Assembly (NCBI GenBank): GCA_964293475.1
Contig: CAXYYJ010000024.1
Coordinates: 1 to 64,000, forward strand
DNA length: 64,000 bases
DNA from: UBA12170 sp964293475
GTDB taxonomy: Bacteria > Bacteroidota > Bacteroidia > Bacteroidales > UBA12170
Reading direction: 5' to 3'
Below are positions 46,501 through 54,005 of the stretch, piece after piece. A program made the translations under genes and the position numbers. The notes beneath the pieces were generated by a model. The model ran no database searches, had not been told where the DNA came from, and saw nothing but the letters and a program-made list of their open reading frames with translations. Every line of letters starts with the position of its first letter. Within the stretch, counting starts at the first letter, position 1.

Positions 46501-47225
46501 CCGATGGACCTCAGGGTGACGATGGAGTTGGAGTTGCTTCAACAGTGGACAATGGAAATGGTACTTTTACAATAACATATACCGACGGAACTTCCTATAC
46601 ATCTGGGGATCTAACTGGTCCAATGGGTCCACAAGGATCGCAGGGAATTCAGGGAAATCCAGGTGCTCAGGGTGCCCCGGGTCCTCAGGGTTCACAAGGT
46701 TCACAAGGCCCTCCAGGGTCGAATGGCATTAGTATTAATTGGTTGGGAACGATTTTTCCCTCCCCAGCTATGCCAAATTTAAATGATGCTTATAGAGACC
46801 CTGGTACCAGAAAAGCATATATATGGGATGGTTCTGCTTGGAAAATAATTGTGGAAGACGGTCTTCAAGGACCAACCGGACCTCAAGGAGAACCTGGAGA
46901 TAGTATGAGAGATTGTCCAACAGGGAACTGGTCTGAAATTAATGAAGAGTTTTGTATCGAAATGTTTGAAAGAGGAGCATCTGACTGGTGGAATGCCAAT
47001 AAAGTTTGTGGTGATTTGCACTCACATATCTGTTCCTGGGATGAATGGTACTACGCTTGTCAAAAATCAGGAAGTGGTACCGCACAAATGACCAATGATT
47101 GGGAATGGACTGATGATGGCATTGCAGGTGGTACAGCAACAACTGTTGGAAATGGTGATTGCAAAAATTCATCAACTGAAACTATGACAAATACTAAAAC
47201 TTATAGATGCTGTTTCTCCAGATAA
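43554..47225 (+). CDS. Large exported collagen-like repeat protein
   Basis: A 1223-residue protein with signal peptide (ending LLGQ, about residue 22). Layout: a globular N-terminal domain (about 25-140, FKYQAVARDASGYPI); a helical, probably coiled-coil region with recurring EITRAI and DSIYFQTQIN segments (about 150-420); a short beta-rich region; then collagen-type Gly-X-Y stretches (about 555-1117) alternating with 30-residue linkers of the form GITSTTDNGDGTFTLNYSNG. The C-terminus (about 1118-1223) is Cys-rich, with CPTGNWSEINEEFC and a CSWDEWYYAC motif that suggests a C-type-lectin/FGE-like binding fold. No T9SS domain or lipobox is seen. Probably a trimeric surface fibre; its ligand is unknown. 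Confidence 0.85.
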   Translation: MKIKILPLIALVFFQSILLGQTTQSFKYQAVARDASGYPIIDQQISLQIKLFTINGENQDNYIENHFTSTNSFGLINLEIGRGEIVEGVFENIDWGNGTQFIEISIDVEGGTNFVFMGSSEILSVPMANYAAIAGNVVDTSATNELQKLSLSQENYLTIAPEGNSVYLGVYDETDEINALSQKVQNDSVYFEGELQTVRDALEAEVLRAVQSEENLLNLITENTLDIFADSLYFQELIDNLTNNDDSLYFQTQINNLLYKMESDSAFLKALIDLNAYNIQQEITRAILAEALMYDDIVEHTASIMELQARVTSDSIYLKGLIDQNTQAILGETTRAIMAELQLANSIADNAQDILINQQNIEEDSTIFRTEIDILNYNLQEEITRAIYRDEMNSDSIEYLYSKIHNDSIYFQTQINGIAGLDPTLEKGKIFVGNDFDIAAGVFVGGDAQLFNNGDLLISPSAITTNKIANGNVTNSKLEKSYITLADNSGNTKAVNLGEQIKFTGTGNTTISLNSATNTYSILSSDNQVLTLSGTNLGISSGNTIDMSGFIGATGPAGPAGPAGPVGPQGPQGSQGIGVLSTINNGNGTFTINYSNGTSFTTTNFTGPAGPQGPVGAQGAMGPQGNQGIGITSTTNNGNGTFTLNYSNGTSYTTPNFTGPQGPVGAVGPQGLVGPQGAQGVGITSTTDNGDGTFTLNYSNGSSFTTPDFTGPQGPVGAVGPQGLVGPQGAQGVGITSTTDNGDGTFTLNYSNGSSFTTPDFTGHQGPVGAVGPQGLVGPQGAQGVGITSTTDNGDGTFTLNYSNGTSYTTPDFTGPQGPVGAAGPQGLVGPQGAQGVGITSTTDNGDGTFTLNYSNGTSYTTPDFTGPQGPVGAAGPQGAQGMQGPAGPQGSQGPVGPVGPVGPQGLVGPQGAQGIGITSTADNGDGTFTLNYSDGSSFTTADLTGPQGPVGAAGPQGAPGLQGPAGSQGAQGPIGPQGPIGPDGPQGDDGVGVASTVDNGNGTFTITYTDGTSYTSGDLTGPMGPQGSQGIQGNPGAQGAPGPQGSQGSQGPPGSNGISINWLGTIFPSPAMPNLNDAYRDPGTRKAYIWDGSAWKIIVEDGLQGPTGPQGEPGDSMRDCPTGNWSEINEEFCIEMFERGASDWWNANKVCGDLHSHICSWDEWYYACQKSGSGTAQMTNDWEWTDDGIAGGTATTVGNGDCKNSSTETMTNTKTYRCCFSR
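45216..46151 (+). repeat. Six in-frame tandem repeats of exactly 156 bp in the collagen-like gene
   Basis: Units start at 45216, 45372, 45528, 45684, 45840 and 45996. Each encodes 52 residues: about 22 of Gly-X-Y collagen type and a 30-residue Asn/Thr-rich linker. Units three to six are almost identical in DNA, pointing to recent duplication. After 46152 the pattern continues with longer collagen stretches (spacings of 237 and 228 bp). Confidence 0.93.
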
Positions 47226-47449
47226 ATTCCCTTTATTAAAAAGATTAAGGTTGGAAAATAAAATAGTATTCATCTATTTTATTTTCCTTTTTCTATTCGG
47301 AGAAATACCTTACATACTAATTTGCAGATTAATAATATATAGCCCAAAAGCATATACAATAATTCAGACAATTGAATCTTTTTGGCTGTCAACCCCAAAT
47401 GCCACTGCGAGAATCCTGTTGGACGATTTCCAAATAGAATTTTACTGAA
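47226..47449. other. Intergenic region between collagen gene and pigment cluster
   Basis: A convergent gap in AT-rich sequence. A 65-codon frame starting with TTG is present but has no supporting features. I see no clear terminator for either side. Confidence 0.4.
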
Positions 47450-48640
47450 TTATTTCTTCGTTTTGCGGATGCTGATAAGCATAAAATAACTTACCAACCC
47501 TGTGACCAATCCCGATATTACCGCCAATACCACAGCGCCCACATAGTATCGTAAAAGATCGTCTTTTACATCATCAAAACTCAAATCGCTGCTGAGCTCA
47601 GGCAAAGCGGAGCCCCCCAGAAGTAGTGAGCCGGTTAGAAAACTAAAATAAAGAATAAACGGAATGATGGGCGGGATGGAAATATTGGCCGCAATGAGTG
47701 TGACGGCTTTGTTGAGTTTTAAGGGAATGGCCAGAGCCACAGCCACAATCATCTGAAATCCCCAAACGGGAAAAATGCCCATAAAAAACCCAAAGCCAAT
47801 GCTTTTGGCCAAGGTGGCATTGCTGTCGGTGGTTCGCAAAACTTCTTCGAGAATGATCTTTTTTATTTCGCCATTCACAAGCCGGCGAAACAAATCGCGG
47901 GGTTTAATCCACAATAACGCAATGATTACCAGAATGCTATTGAGAACCGAAATGCGAAAAAAGTCCCAAAACTTGCGAAAATGGGTGATTCGGTCGTCGG
48001 GATATTCCACCTGAATGGGCACCCAATGCATGGCCACTCCGCGCCAGCTCAATCGTACAATACTCTCAATTTCAAACTCGTAGCGACTGGTAAAGAATTT
48101 CATCCCCACAAAGAATTTCAGCGGATACAATCGGAAACCCGATTGGGTATCGGGGAGTTTTTTGCCCGTTTCCAACTGAAACCAAAAATTGCTGAATCGG
48201 TTGGCAAAGCTATTTCCGCCAGGGATACCTTCGGTTTGCTCCATATTTCGGGCACCAATAATCATCACATCGGGATTCTCTTCAATATAAGCTACAAAAA
48301 CCTGTAAATCAGATGCTTTATGTTGCCCGTCGCTGTCCATGCTGATTACATACCGATAACCTTTTTGCAAAGCCCAATCGATGCCCGTCTTTAGGGCAAC
48401 TCCTTTTCCGCTGTTTTTTGCAAGATTAATGGTTTGAATTTCAGTATAATCAGCCAAAATTTGGGGTGTTAGGTCTGTGCAACCATCATTCACCACCAAC
48501 ACAGAATTCGTAAATCTCAAAACATCGTCGAGAACGGCTTTGAGTTTGGGGGCATTGTTGTAGGTTGGAAGCAGGACAAGAATCTTGAGTTCTTCAATTT
48601 TCTGTTGTAATTCAAATACCTGGCTGTTCAAGGAGTTCAT
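47450..48640 (-). CDS. Glycosyltransferase family 2 fused to DUF2062 membrane domain
   Basis: A 396-residue protein. Residues about 18-230 are a GT2 GT-A fold, with LLPTYNNAPKL, the donor-site VVNDGCTDLT and the metal-binding SMDSDGQH. Residues about 240-395 form a DUF2062 domain with membrane helices (FGFFMGIFPVWGFQ). It would move a sugar from a nucleotide- or polyprenyl-linked donor to a lipid or pigment acceptor at the inner membrane. It is the last gene of the pigment cluster in this direction, overlapping the dehydratase gene by 4 bases (ATGA). GT2-DUF2062 proteins recur in aryl polyene/flexirubin clusters, but their acceptor is not known to me. Confidence 0.87.
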   Translation of the reverse strand: MNSLNSQVFELQQKIEELKILVLLPTYNNAPKLKAVLDDVLRFTNSVLVVNDGCTDLTPQILADYTEIQTINLAKNSGKGVALKTGIDWALQKGYRYVISMDSDGQHKASDLQVFVAYIEENPDVMIIGARNMEQTEGIPGGNSFANRFSNFWFQLETGKKLPDTQSGFRLYPLKFFVGMKFFTSRYEFEIESIVRLSWRGVAMHWVPIQVEYPDDRITHFRKFWDFFRISVLNSILVIIALLWIKPRDLFRRLVNGEIKKIILEEVLRTTDSNATLAKSIGFGFFMGIFPVWGFQMIVAVALAIPLKLNKAVTLIAANISIPPIIPFILYFSFLTGSLLLGGSALPELSSDLSFDDVKDDLLRYYVGAVVLAVISGLVTGLVSYFMLISIRKTKK

Positions 48641-48996
48641 GAGAGTGTTCCTGTCATTTTAAAAAAAATGGTCTCCCCCGCTTTCATTTGGGCTTTCACC
48701 TGAATTTTCTCGTCCACTAAGGTATAGTCAATCTCCCATTCCAACTGTTTCACCATGAGCGGATTTACCATCTGAAGGAATTTCAGCTGGCCAGCTGTAT
48801 TAATTAGTAATGAACGATTCAAAGCGGTTTCGAGAATTTCTTTGACCATTTGCATCATGGTAACCCCCGGAAGTACCGGAATATCGGGAAAATGTCCTTT
48901 AAAAATATCGTGGGAAGCATTCAAAGTGATGGTAGCCAGAATTTTAGTATTCTCGCGGGTCAGTGTTTCGAGCGAATAGAGTTGTCCTTTTAGCAT
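48637..48996 (-). CDS. Hotdog-fold 3-hydroxyacyl-ACP dehydratase (FabZ/ApeI-like)
   Basis: A 119-residue hotdog protein with the FabA/FabZ-type catalytic segment FKGHFPDIPVLPG (His35), a little shorter than FabZ. It would dehydrate 3-hydroxyacyl-ACP intermediates; in aryl polyene synthesis such enzymes leave the double bonds that build the polyene. It overlaps both neighbours (4 bases with GT2, 1 base with the lipoprotein), indicating tight translational coupling in the pigment operon. Confidence 0.87.
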   Translation of the reverse strand: MLKGQLYSLETLTRENTKILATITLNASHDIFKGHFPDIPVLPGVTMMQMVKEILETALNRSLLINTAGQLKFLQMVNPLMVKQLEWEIDYTLVDEKIQVKAQMKAGETIFFKMTGTLS

Positions 48997-49613
48997 CAGT
49001 TTAATGGTTTTAGCAAAATGGAAATCCCCGGGCCTGGCTGCAGAATTTCAATGGCTGCATGGTCCTTTTGTAGGGCCGTTGCCACTGTATTTTTTCTGTT
49101 GTTCAGTCTTTCCACTTTAAATATTGCATTTTGATTTGCAAAATAAATCATTTTTTTCTCAGGGGAGTAAAGCATTTCTGTGGAATCGGTAGAAAAAATC
49201 CTGAGTTCATCGTAAGGGCCTGGAGGCAATAGCATGATTAAATTCTGAGCCAGATTTTCTTTTATAAATTTGTAATTCATATGTTCCATAATATGATTTA
49301 CTTCATAATCTCCATTGGGAAGCAGCAGAAAATCAAGCACTTTCAATCCAAAATCTGTCATTAAAAAAGCTCTGTAACCCGTCTCCGACTTCTTCAGGAT
49401 AAAGATGCCCGACATATTCTGGCCAAAGGCTTCCACATGGGCTCTGTATCGCCATTCGGTGAGGCTATCATTCAGTAAATGAATCTTTTCGGTGGTCCGA
49501 CCTGGCGAGACTTGCTGCAGATTTCGTAAAATGCGAGGCTGACATGAAGTGACCAAGAGCAGTCCAATCCACATCACGCTAAGAATACCGGGCTTTTTGC
49601 TATTTAAATACAT
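48996..49613 (-). CDS. Lipoprotein of unknown function in the pigment cluster
   Basis: A 205-residue lipoprotein with lipobox VTSC (Cys24), overlapping the LolA-like gene by 14 bases. The mature protein is beta-rich by eye (segments such as GIFILKKSETGYRAFLMTDFG and KMIYFANQNAIFKVERL) and has no catalytic motif I recognise. Its place next to LolA suggests a role in carrying the lipid-like pigment or a lipoprotein to the outer membrane. This is inferred from position only. Small lipoproteins next to LolA genes also occur in aryl polyene clusters. Confidence 0.75.
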   Translation of the reverse strand: MYLNSKKPGILSVMWIGLLLVTSCQPRILRNLQQVSPGRTTEKIHLLNDSLTEWRYRAHVEAFGQNMSGIFILKKSETGYRAFLMTDFGLKVLDFLLLPNGDYEVNHIMEHMNYKFIKENLAQNLIMLLPPGPYDELRIFSTDSTEMLYSPEKKMIYFANQNAIFKVERLNNRKNTVATALQKDHAAIEILQPGPGISILLKPLN

Positions 49614-50235
49614 CCTGGCTAAAGTCCTGATTTATTTTACGTTGACTGAATCGAATGCGTGTAAAATCGTCCCCCGGCTCCACCATTACAAATTGTGTGA
49701 CATCGTAGGTTGCCTTATCGAAAAATATCTCAATATGCTTGAGATAGGCCTTCAGCTCGGGCGAAACCGGAACAAAACGCACAATGATATTTTTATCGTC
49801 GGTGAAATAGGTTTTCTGATAGTTTTTTTCTTCCGCTAAAAGCTTTCCCTGAATGCTTCCGCTAATCAACCCGTTAAGCTGCTCAAACATCTTGTTGGCG
49901 CTCAAATCGGTGGAAAACTCGTTGCCATCGTCAATCACCTTGAGTTGGCCTTTGGTCATAATCATGACGTAATTGTAGGGCTTTTGGTATTCCCAGCGAA
50001 TTTGGTCGGGCTGATTGAACCAAAACTTCCCCTCCGACTCCACTGGATATTCTAAAAAACTAAGATGCTTTTCCTGAACGAAATCGGCCTGAAGCTTGTG
50101 AATATCCTGAGTATGGGCATTGATTTTTGCCAATATTTCCTGGGGATTGGCCAATGGCTTTGGCTGCGCCTGAGATGAATCAATAATCGCAAAAAAGACA
50201 AATAAACTGAGTATTAGGCTGAAATTGAGTTTCAT
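49600..50235 (-). CDS. LolA-like outer membrane lipoprotein carrier protein
   Basis: A 211-residue periplasmic protein with signal peptide (ending SQAQ, residue 24) and LolA-like features: an N-terminal helix with LQADFVQEKHL, then half-barrel strands with GKFWFNQPDQIRWEYQKPY. LolA proteins shuttle lipoproteins or lipids across the periplasm. Dedicated LolA paralogues occur in aryl polyene clusters, where they probably help deliver the pigment to the outer membrane. The gene lies 49 bases behind the DUF2141 gene and overlaps the following lipoprotein gene. Confidence 0.9.
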   Translation of the reverse strand: MKLNFSLILSLFVFFAIIDSSQAQPKPLANPQEILAKINAHTQDIHKLQADFVQEKHLSFLEYPVESEGKFWFNQPDQIRWEYQKPYNYVMIMTKGQLKVIDDGNEFSTDLSANKMFEQLNGLISGSIQGKLLAEEKNYQKTYFTDDKNIIVRFVPVSPELKAYLKHIEIFFDKATYDVTQFVMVEPGDDFTRIRFSQRKINQDFSQDVFK

Positions 50236-50284
50236 AGTGATGGCCTGGTTTTATTGAGTGAAGTGGCAAATATAGTCAATCCTG

Positions 50285-50758
50285 TTATTGCTTGTTGCCT
50301 GTATTGCCTTTTGGTTTCTGATAAACCATTTGAACGGTATGTTCCTGATTTTTACCCCCTTTTACAAGAAATTTGGCTTGTTTAAAATGCGGTGGGCCAA
50401 ATTTTCGCAAGGCATTATTGCTAAAGGCGAAGGGCTCGGCGGGAATCCCAAATTTCTTATAATCCATGCTGTCGTTGCCATCGAGATCCTGAAAAACTGC
50501 AAAGGCATAATTTCCATCGGGCAGCCCCTGATAGGTGATGGTCATGGTTTTGGCTTCTACTTTTTTGCGTTTGAAGAATTTCTCGTCGAACTGCATTCCA
50601 GGAAACTGGGTGGAATCGCTGGTGAGTGTGACAAATATCTCGCCCTGTTGAAGCTGTATATTTTCAATTTTGACGGTCAGCGTATTGTTGTTCTGGGCAA
50701 ACAAACTGCCTCCAAAGACCAACAAAACCAATCCTGCAATCCACCTTTTCTTACTCAT
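50285..50758 (-). CDS. DUF2141 domain exported protein
   Basis: A 157-residue protein with signal peptide (ending LFAQ, residue 22). The mature part is a beta-sandwich-like DUF2141 domain with its hallmark AVFQDLDGNDSMDYKKFGIPAEPFAFSNN region, split as FQDLDGNDSMD and GIPAEPFAFSNN. Proteins of this family are periplasmic and of unknown function. The gene overlaps the polysaccharide-deacetylase-like gene by 8 bases, so it belongs to the pigment operon. Confidence 0.85.
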   Translation of the reverse strand: MSKKRWIAGLVLLVFGGSLFAQNNNTLTVKIENIQLQQGEIFVTLTSDSTQFPGMQFDEKFFKRKKVEAKTMTITYQGLPDGNYAFAVFQDLDGNDSMDYKKFGIPAEPFAFSNNALRKFGPPHFKQAKFLVKGGKNQEHTVQMVYQKPKGNTGNKQ

Positions 50759-51515
50759 GACGTATTTCTTTATTTAAATTGTTATGGTTCAACTCGAACC
50801 GCCGCGACAGAAACGGCAGCGCAGTCTTCAAAAGCTCCACTGTTCGTGCTCTGTTATCGTGAAAAAGTACAATCTCTCCCCCGCTAATTTTTTTTGTCAA
50901 TTGACTCATAATCTTTTCATTGGACCGTTTTCCGCCGTCGAAGCTACGAAAGCTCCAACCAACAGATATCATGCCAGTTTGCTTTATAGCGCGGGCCAAT
51001 CGTGGATTGGTTATGCCAAATGGGGGGCGAAAATATACGGGCTTTTGTCCGGTAATTTTTTCGATGACCTGATTTGTTTTTTCAATTTCGTATTTCATTC
51101 GCCTCAGCGGAAATAAATCGAACATAACGGAATGAAAGTAAGTGTGATTTCCAATCAAATGGCCCCTTCTAACTATTTCCTTAAGCAACCCGGCATGTTC
51201 TTTGGCCTGATTTCCCATGACAAAGAAAATAGATTTGACATCGTAGTCGTCGAGCAAATCGAGTATTTGCCGCGTATAAACGGGATGCGGGCCATCGTCG
51301 AAGGTAAGAAGGACATGTTGTTTGGATTTCAGGCGATGAATGGAATCGAAATAGAAATTCAGGGAGATTTCAGCAGAGCCCCAAACAAGAAAACCCAAAT
51401 AAACAAACAGCGGAAAAAACAAAAAATAGAAAGGTGCGATTTTGAAGGCCCAGAGTAATGAAAAAACAACAAAAATGGCCAGGAATACTTTATTTAAAAA
51501 GCTGAATTTTAGCAT
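50751..51515 (-). CDS. Polysaccharide deacetylase family protein (NodB fold)
   Basis: A 254-residue protein with two N-terminal hydrophobic stretches (about residues 8-50) that anchor it in the membrane. The NodB-homology domain (about 68-235) carries the catalytic Asp-Asp of TFDDGPHP and the metal-binding GNHTYFHS. The later motifs RPPFG and LFHDN also match. The family removes acyl groups from amides or esters of sugars. It overlaps both neighbours (8 and 7 bases) within the pigment operon; its substrate there is unknown. Confidence 0.9.
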   Translation of the reverse strand: MLKFSFLNKVFLAIFVVFSLLWAFKIAPFYFLFFPLFVYLGFLVWGSAEISLNFYFDSIHRLKSKQHVLLTFDDGPHPVYTRQILDLLDDYDVKSIFFVMGNQAKEHAGLLKEIVRRGHLIGNHTYFHSVMFDLFPLRRMKYEIEKTNQVIEKITGQKPVYFRPPFGITNPRLARAIKQTGMISVGWSFRSFDGGKRSNEKIMSQLTKKISGGEIVLFHDNRARTVELLKTALPFLSRRFELNHNNLNKEIRHE

Positions 51516-52531
51516 TTCCCCAACAGGATTAAACTATGCTCTATTTGTTGAAACTGATTGTAAATCAACACATGTTCGATGGATTCAGGAACAAGGCCCG
51601 AATAAATAATTGCCTGCGGAACGCTTTGTTTTTTAAGAATTTGAACGGCTATCCAAAAGGCGAATCCAGTGGCTGTGTAAAACTCTCCGCAAAGATGTTT
51701 AAAATGTCCGATGGCGGAATTGGTAAACAACTGATTTTTAATATGATCGTAGACAAGCTTTTCGACTTCCAGCCCATTATATCCCATCAAAACCACCGTT
51801 TTGGCTGCATCTGCTCCGTGGGCCTTCAACAAAGAATCTATTTCAGATTCAATAGTGGCAAGTTCGGGATTATAAAGTGTTTTCAAATCGAGAAGCTGAC
51901 CATAGCTGTTTTCGCTTTGAATCACATCCAGCCCAAAAAAACCTGTGGCTTGTCCGGGAACAGCGCCTGTTTGGGGGTTGTACATGGGCGTGCTGCGAAT
52001 GAGCTTGTTGTGCATGTCGGTCATTTCGTCGAAAGCACCCACCAATGCATTGCCAATTTCTCCGCTTTGAATCATAAGCATGGCATCAATCAAAGCTGTT
52101 TCGAAGCTAAATCCCCTGTGAACGTAGGTCATATTGTAATTATGACATCCCAGGCCAATGGCAATGCTTCCGCCCAACGTGTTGTGGGTGCTTTGGATAA
52201 AGCTTGTGGGGGTGAGCATAGATTCCTTGTTCTCTACCATGGAAGTGAGAAACTTCTCGGTGTCAATGGCACAACCAAGGCCCGTTCCGGTTAATATGGC
52301 ATCGGGATTTTCCATTCTACTTTCGGCCAAAGCAATTTTGGCTGCCACGATTCCATTGCGGATGATTTTGCTCATTCTCCGCAATTCTTTGGGGTCGATA
52401 AAATCTTTATAGGGTGGCTCGATGATGGGAAAATATTCTGCCTGCAATTCAACAATATTTTCAAGAAATCTTTGATTGTCAATAGTTTCCTGTGGAGAAA
52501 CAAGACCAATTCCGTTGATATATACCTTCAT
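51509..52531 (-). CDS. Ketosynthase-like protein lacking the active-site Cys (chain-length-factor-like)
   Basis: A 340-residue protein with the thiolase fold of beta-ketoacyl synthases (MKVYINGIGLVSP start, GTGLGCAIDTE). At the place of the usual Cys nucleophile it has YVHRGFSFETA, without Cys. It is also shorter than a normal KAS and lacks the HGTAT motif. It therefore probably forms a heterodimer with an active ketosynthase, as the chain length factor does in type II polyketide systems and in aryl polyene synthesis. It lies 3 bases behind the active KAS gene (52535-53719), its likely partner. Confidence 0.87.
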   Translation of the reverse strand: MKVYINGIGLVSPQETIDNQRFLENIVELQAEYFPIIEPPYKDFIDPKELRRMSKIIRNGIVAAKIALAESRMENPDAILTGTGLGCAIDTEKFLTSMVENKESMLTPTSFIQSTHNTLGGSIAIGLGCHNYNMTYVHRGFSFETALIDAMLMIQSGEIGNALVGAFDEMTDMHNKLIRSTPMYNPQTGAVPGQATGFFGLDVIQSENSYGQLLDLKTLYNPELATIESEIDSLLKAHGADAAKTVVLMGYNGLEVEKLVYDHIKNQLFTNSAIGHFKHLCGEFYTATGFAFWIAVQILKKQSVPQAIIYSGLVPESIEHVLIYNQFQQIEHSLILLGKC

Positions 52532-52534
52532 AAT

Positions 52535-53719
52535 TTAGTCTCTTGAAAAAATTAATGTTGAATTGTTTCCCCCAAAACCAAACGAATTGGAAAGTACATG
52601 TTTCAGGGGTTTATGGAGAAGTTCTGTTTGAGGCTTGAAACTCAGCTCAGGCATTTGGTTTTTGAAATTCAGGTTGGGATAGATAACACCTTCGCGGAGT
52701 GCCATACTCACAAAAACAGCTTCGATGGCTCCGGCAGCTGCCAGCGCGTGACCTGTAAAGGGTTTGGTGGAACTAACCGGCGGAATATTATCACCAAAAA
52801 TGCGCATGATGGCCAATCCTTCCGAAAGGTCATTGTTCATGGTGGCAGTTCCGTGGGCGTTGATATAGTCGATATCCATCGGTTTCAATCCGGCCATCTT
52901 CAAAGCTTTTTCCATGGCTAAGGTGGCTCCGTTTCCATCGGGAGAACTGGCGGTTTGATGGTAGGCATCGTTGGCATTGGCAAAACCGGAAACCCAGGCA
53001 TAAACCTTCGATTCGGGGGTTAAATCGCTTTCGCGTTCCAAAACCAAAAAGGCGGCGGCTTCCCCCAGATTCAATCCGGCTCTCGTTTCATCGAAACTGC
53101 GGCAATTGGTCTTGTCGAGTATCATGAGCGAATTGAAGCCATTCAGTGTAAACAGCGACAAAGCATCCACCCCACCCGCTATGACCTTGTCTAATTTTTT
53201 CGCCCGCAACATCCTGCTGGCCAGCATAACAGAGTTTGCCGAGCTGGAACAGGCGGTGCTAATGGTGGTGATAAAATCTTTGATTCCTAAGAAATCGGCT
53301 ACTTTTTCGGCATGGTCGCCGGCATCGTGGGTATCGATAAAAAAGCTATCGCCCCCATTGTTTTGAAAATCAACATAATGCTTTTCCGAAGTTCTCATTC
53401 CGGCCACGGTGGTTGCCGAAATCAAACCCACTTTTTCGGTGGAGATGCTTTGCGAATCTTTCCAGGCTTCCTGCGCTGCCCACATGGCCATTAACGCGGT
53501 ACGGGTGAGCTTGTTATGATACTTCACTCCCAGCCCATCGGCAAGCTGCTGGTCGGTCAGTTTGACTTCGGCCACAGGAAAATCACGGTGAAGGCTATCG
53601 AGGAGCTGCATGTCCCCAATACCTGTTTTACCTTCCATGAGCGCCTTGAAATTCTCTTTTGCACTCAATCCCAAGGCACTAATGACCCCAATTCCTGTAA
53701 CCGCAATCCGCTCTGTCAT
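52535..53719 (-). CDS. Beta-ketoacyl-ACP synthase (KAS II/FabF type)
   Basis: A 394-residue ketosynthase with the full Cys-His-His triad: Cys157 (STACSSSAN), His289 (NAHGTAT) and His324 (FTGHALAAAG). It condenses malonyl-ACP with the growing chain. Upstream lies an ACP gene (9-base gap) and downstream the Cys-less partner, so the three make a minimal type II ketosynthase/CLF/ACP set for polyene extension. Confidence 0.93.
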   Translation of the reverse strand: MTERIAVTGIGVISALGLSAKENFKALMEGKTGIGDMQLLDSLHRDFPVAEVKLTDQQLADGLGVKYHNKLTRTALMAMWAAQEAWKDSQSISTEKVGLISATTVAGMRTSEKHYVDFQNNGGDSFFIDTHDAGDHAEKVADFLGIKDFITTISTACSSSANSVMLASRMLRAKKLDKVIAGGVDALSLFTLNGFNSLMILDKTNCRSFDETRAGLNLGEAAAFLVLERESDLTPESKVYAWVSGFANANDAYHQTASSPDGNGATLAMEKALKMAGLKPMDIDYINAHGTATMNNDLSEGLAIMRIFGDNIPPVSSTKPFTGHALAAAGAIEAVFVSMALREGVIYPNLNFKNQMPELSFKPQTELLHKPLKHVLSNSFGFGGNNSTLIFSRD

Positions 53720-53728
53720 GTCGTCGGT

Positions 53729-53983
53729 TTATTTTTGGTTTGCAGTGATGAATTCTGCCATGGTTTTTACGGAGAAGAAAATATCTTTTCCTTTTTTGGG
53801 ATCTTCGATTTTGATTCCGTAATTTTTCTCCAAAAGAACTATAAGCTCCAGAGCATCAATAGAATCGAGTCCGAGACCATCGCCAAACAAAGGCATATTC
53901 TCATCGATATCTTCGGGAGTCATATCCTCTAAGTTCAACGCTTCTATAATTTCAACTTTTAAATCCTGAATTAATTTTTCCAT
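53729..53983 (-). CDS. Acyl carrier protein
   Basis: An 84-residue ACP with the phosphopantetheine attachment Ser in GLDSIDALEL (about residue 41) and the usual acidic helices. It carries intermediates of the pigment pathway; the cluster holds a second, divergent ACP at 61272-61514. The gene is 22 bases from the upstream degenerate ketosynthase gene. Confidence 0.93.
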   Translation of the reverse strand: MEKLIQDLKVEIIEALNLEDMTPEDIDENMPLFGDGLGLDSIDALELIVLLEKNYGIKIEDPKKGKDIFFSVKTMAEFITANQK

Positions 53984-54005
53984 AACTATTTAGTTTTATA
54001 TGGGT

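Noticed and set aside
43554..47225. Phage tail fibre as sign of a prophage
   Set aside because: Collagen repeats occur in tail fibres, but this protein has a signal peptide and no phage structural, integrase or lysis genes are nearby.
47251..47448. 65-codon frame starting with TTG after the collagen gene
   Set aside because: No ATG start, no recognisable domain, AT-rich composition typical of random frames; a hydrophobic stretch alone is not enough.
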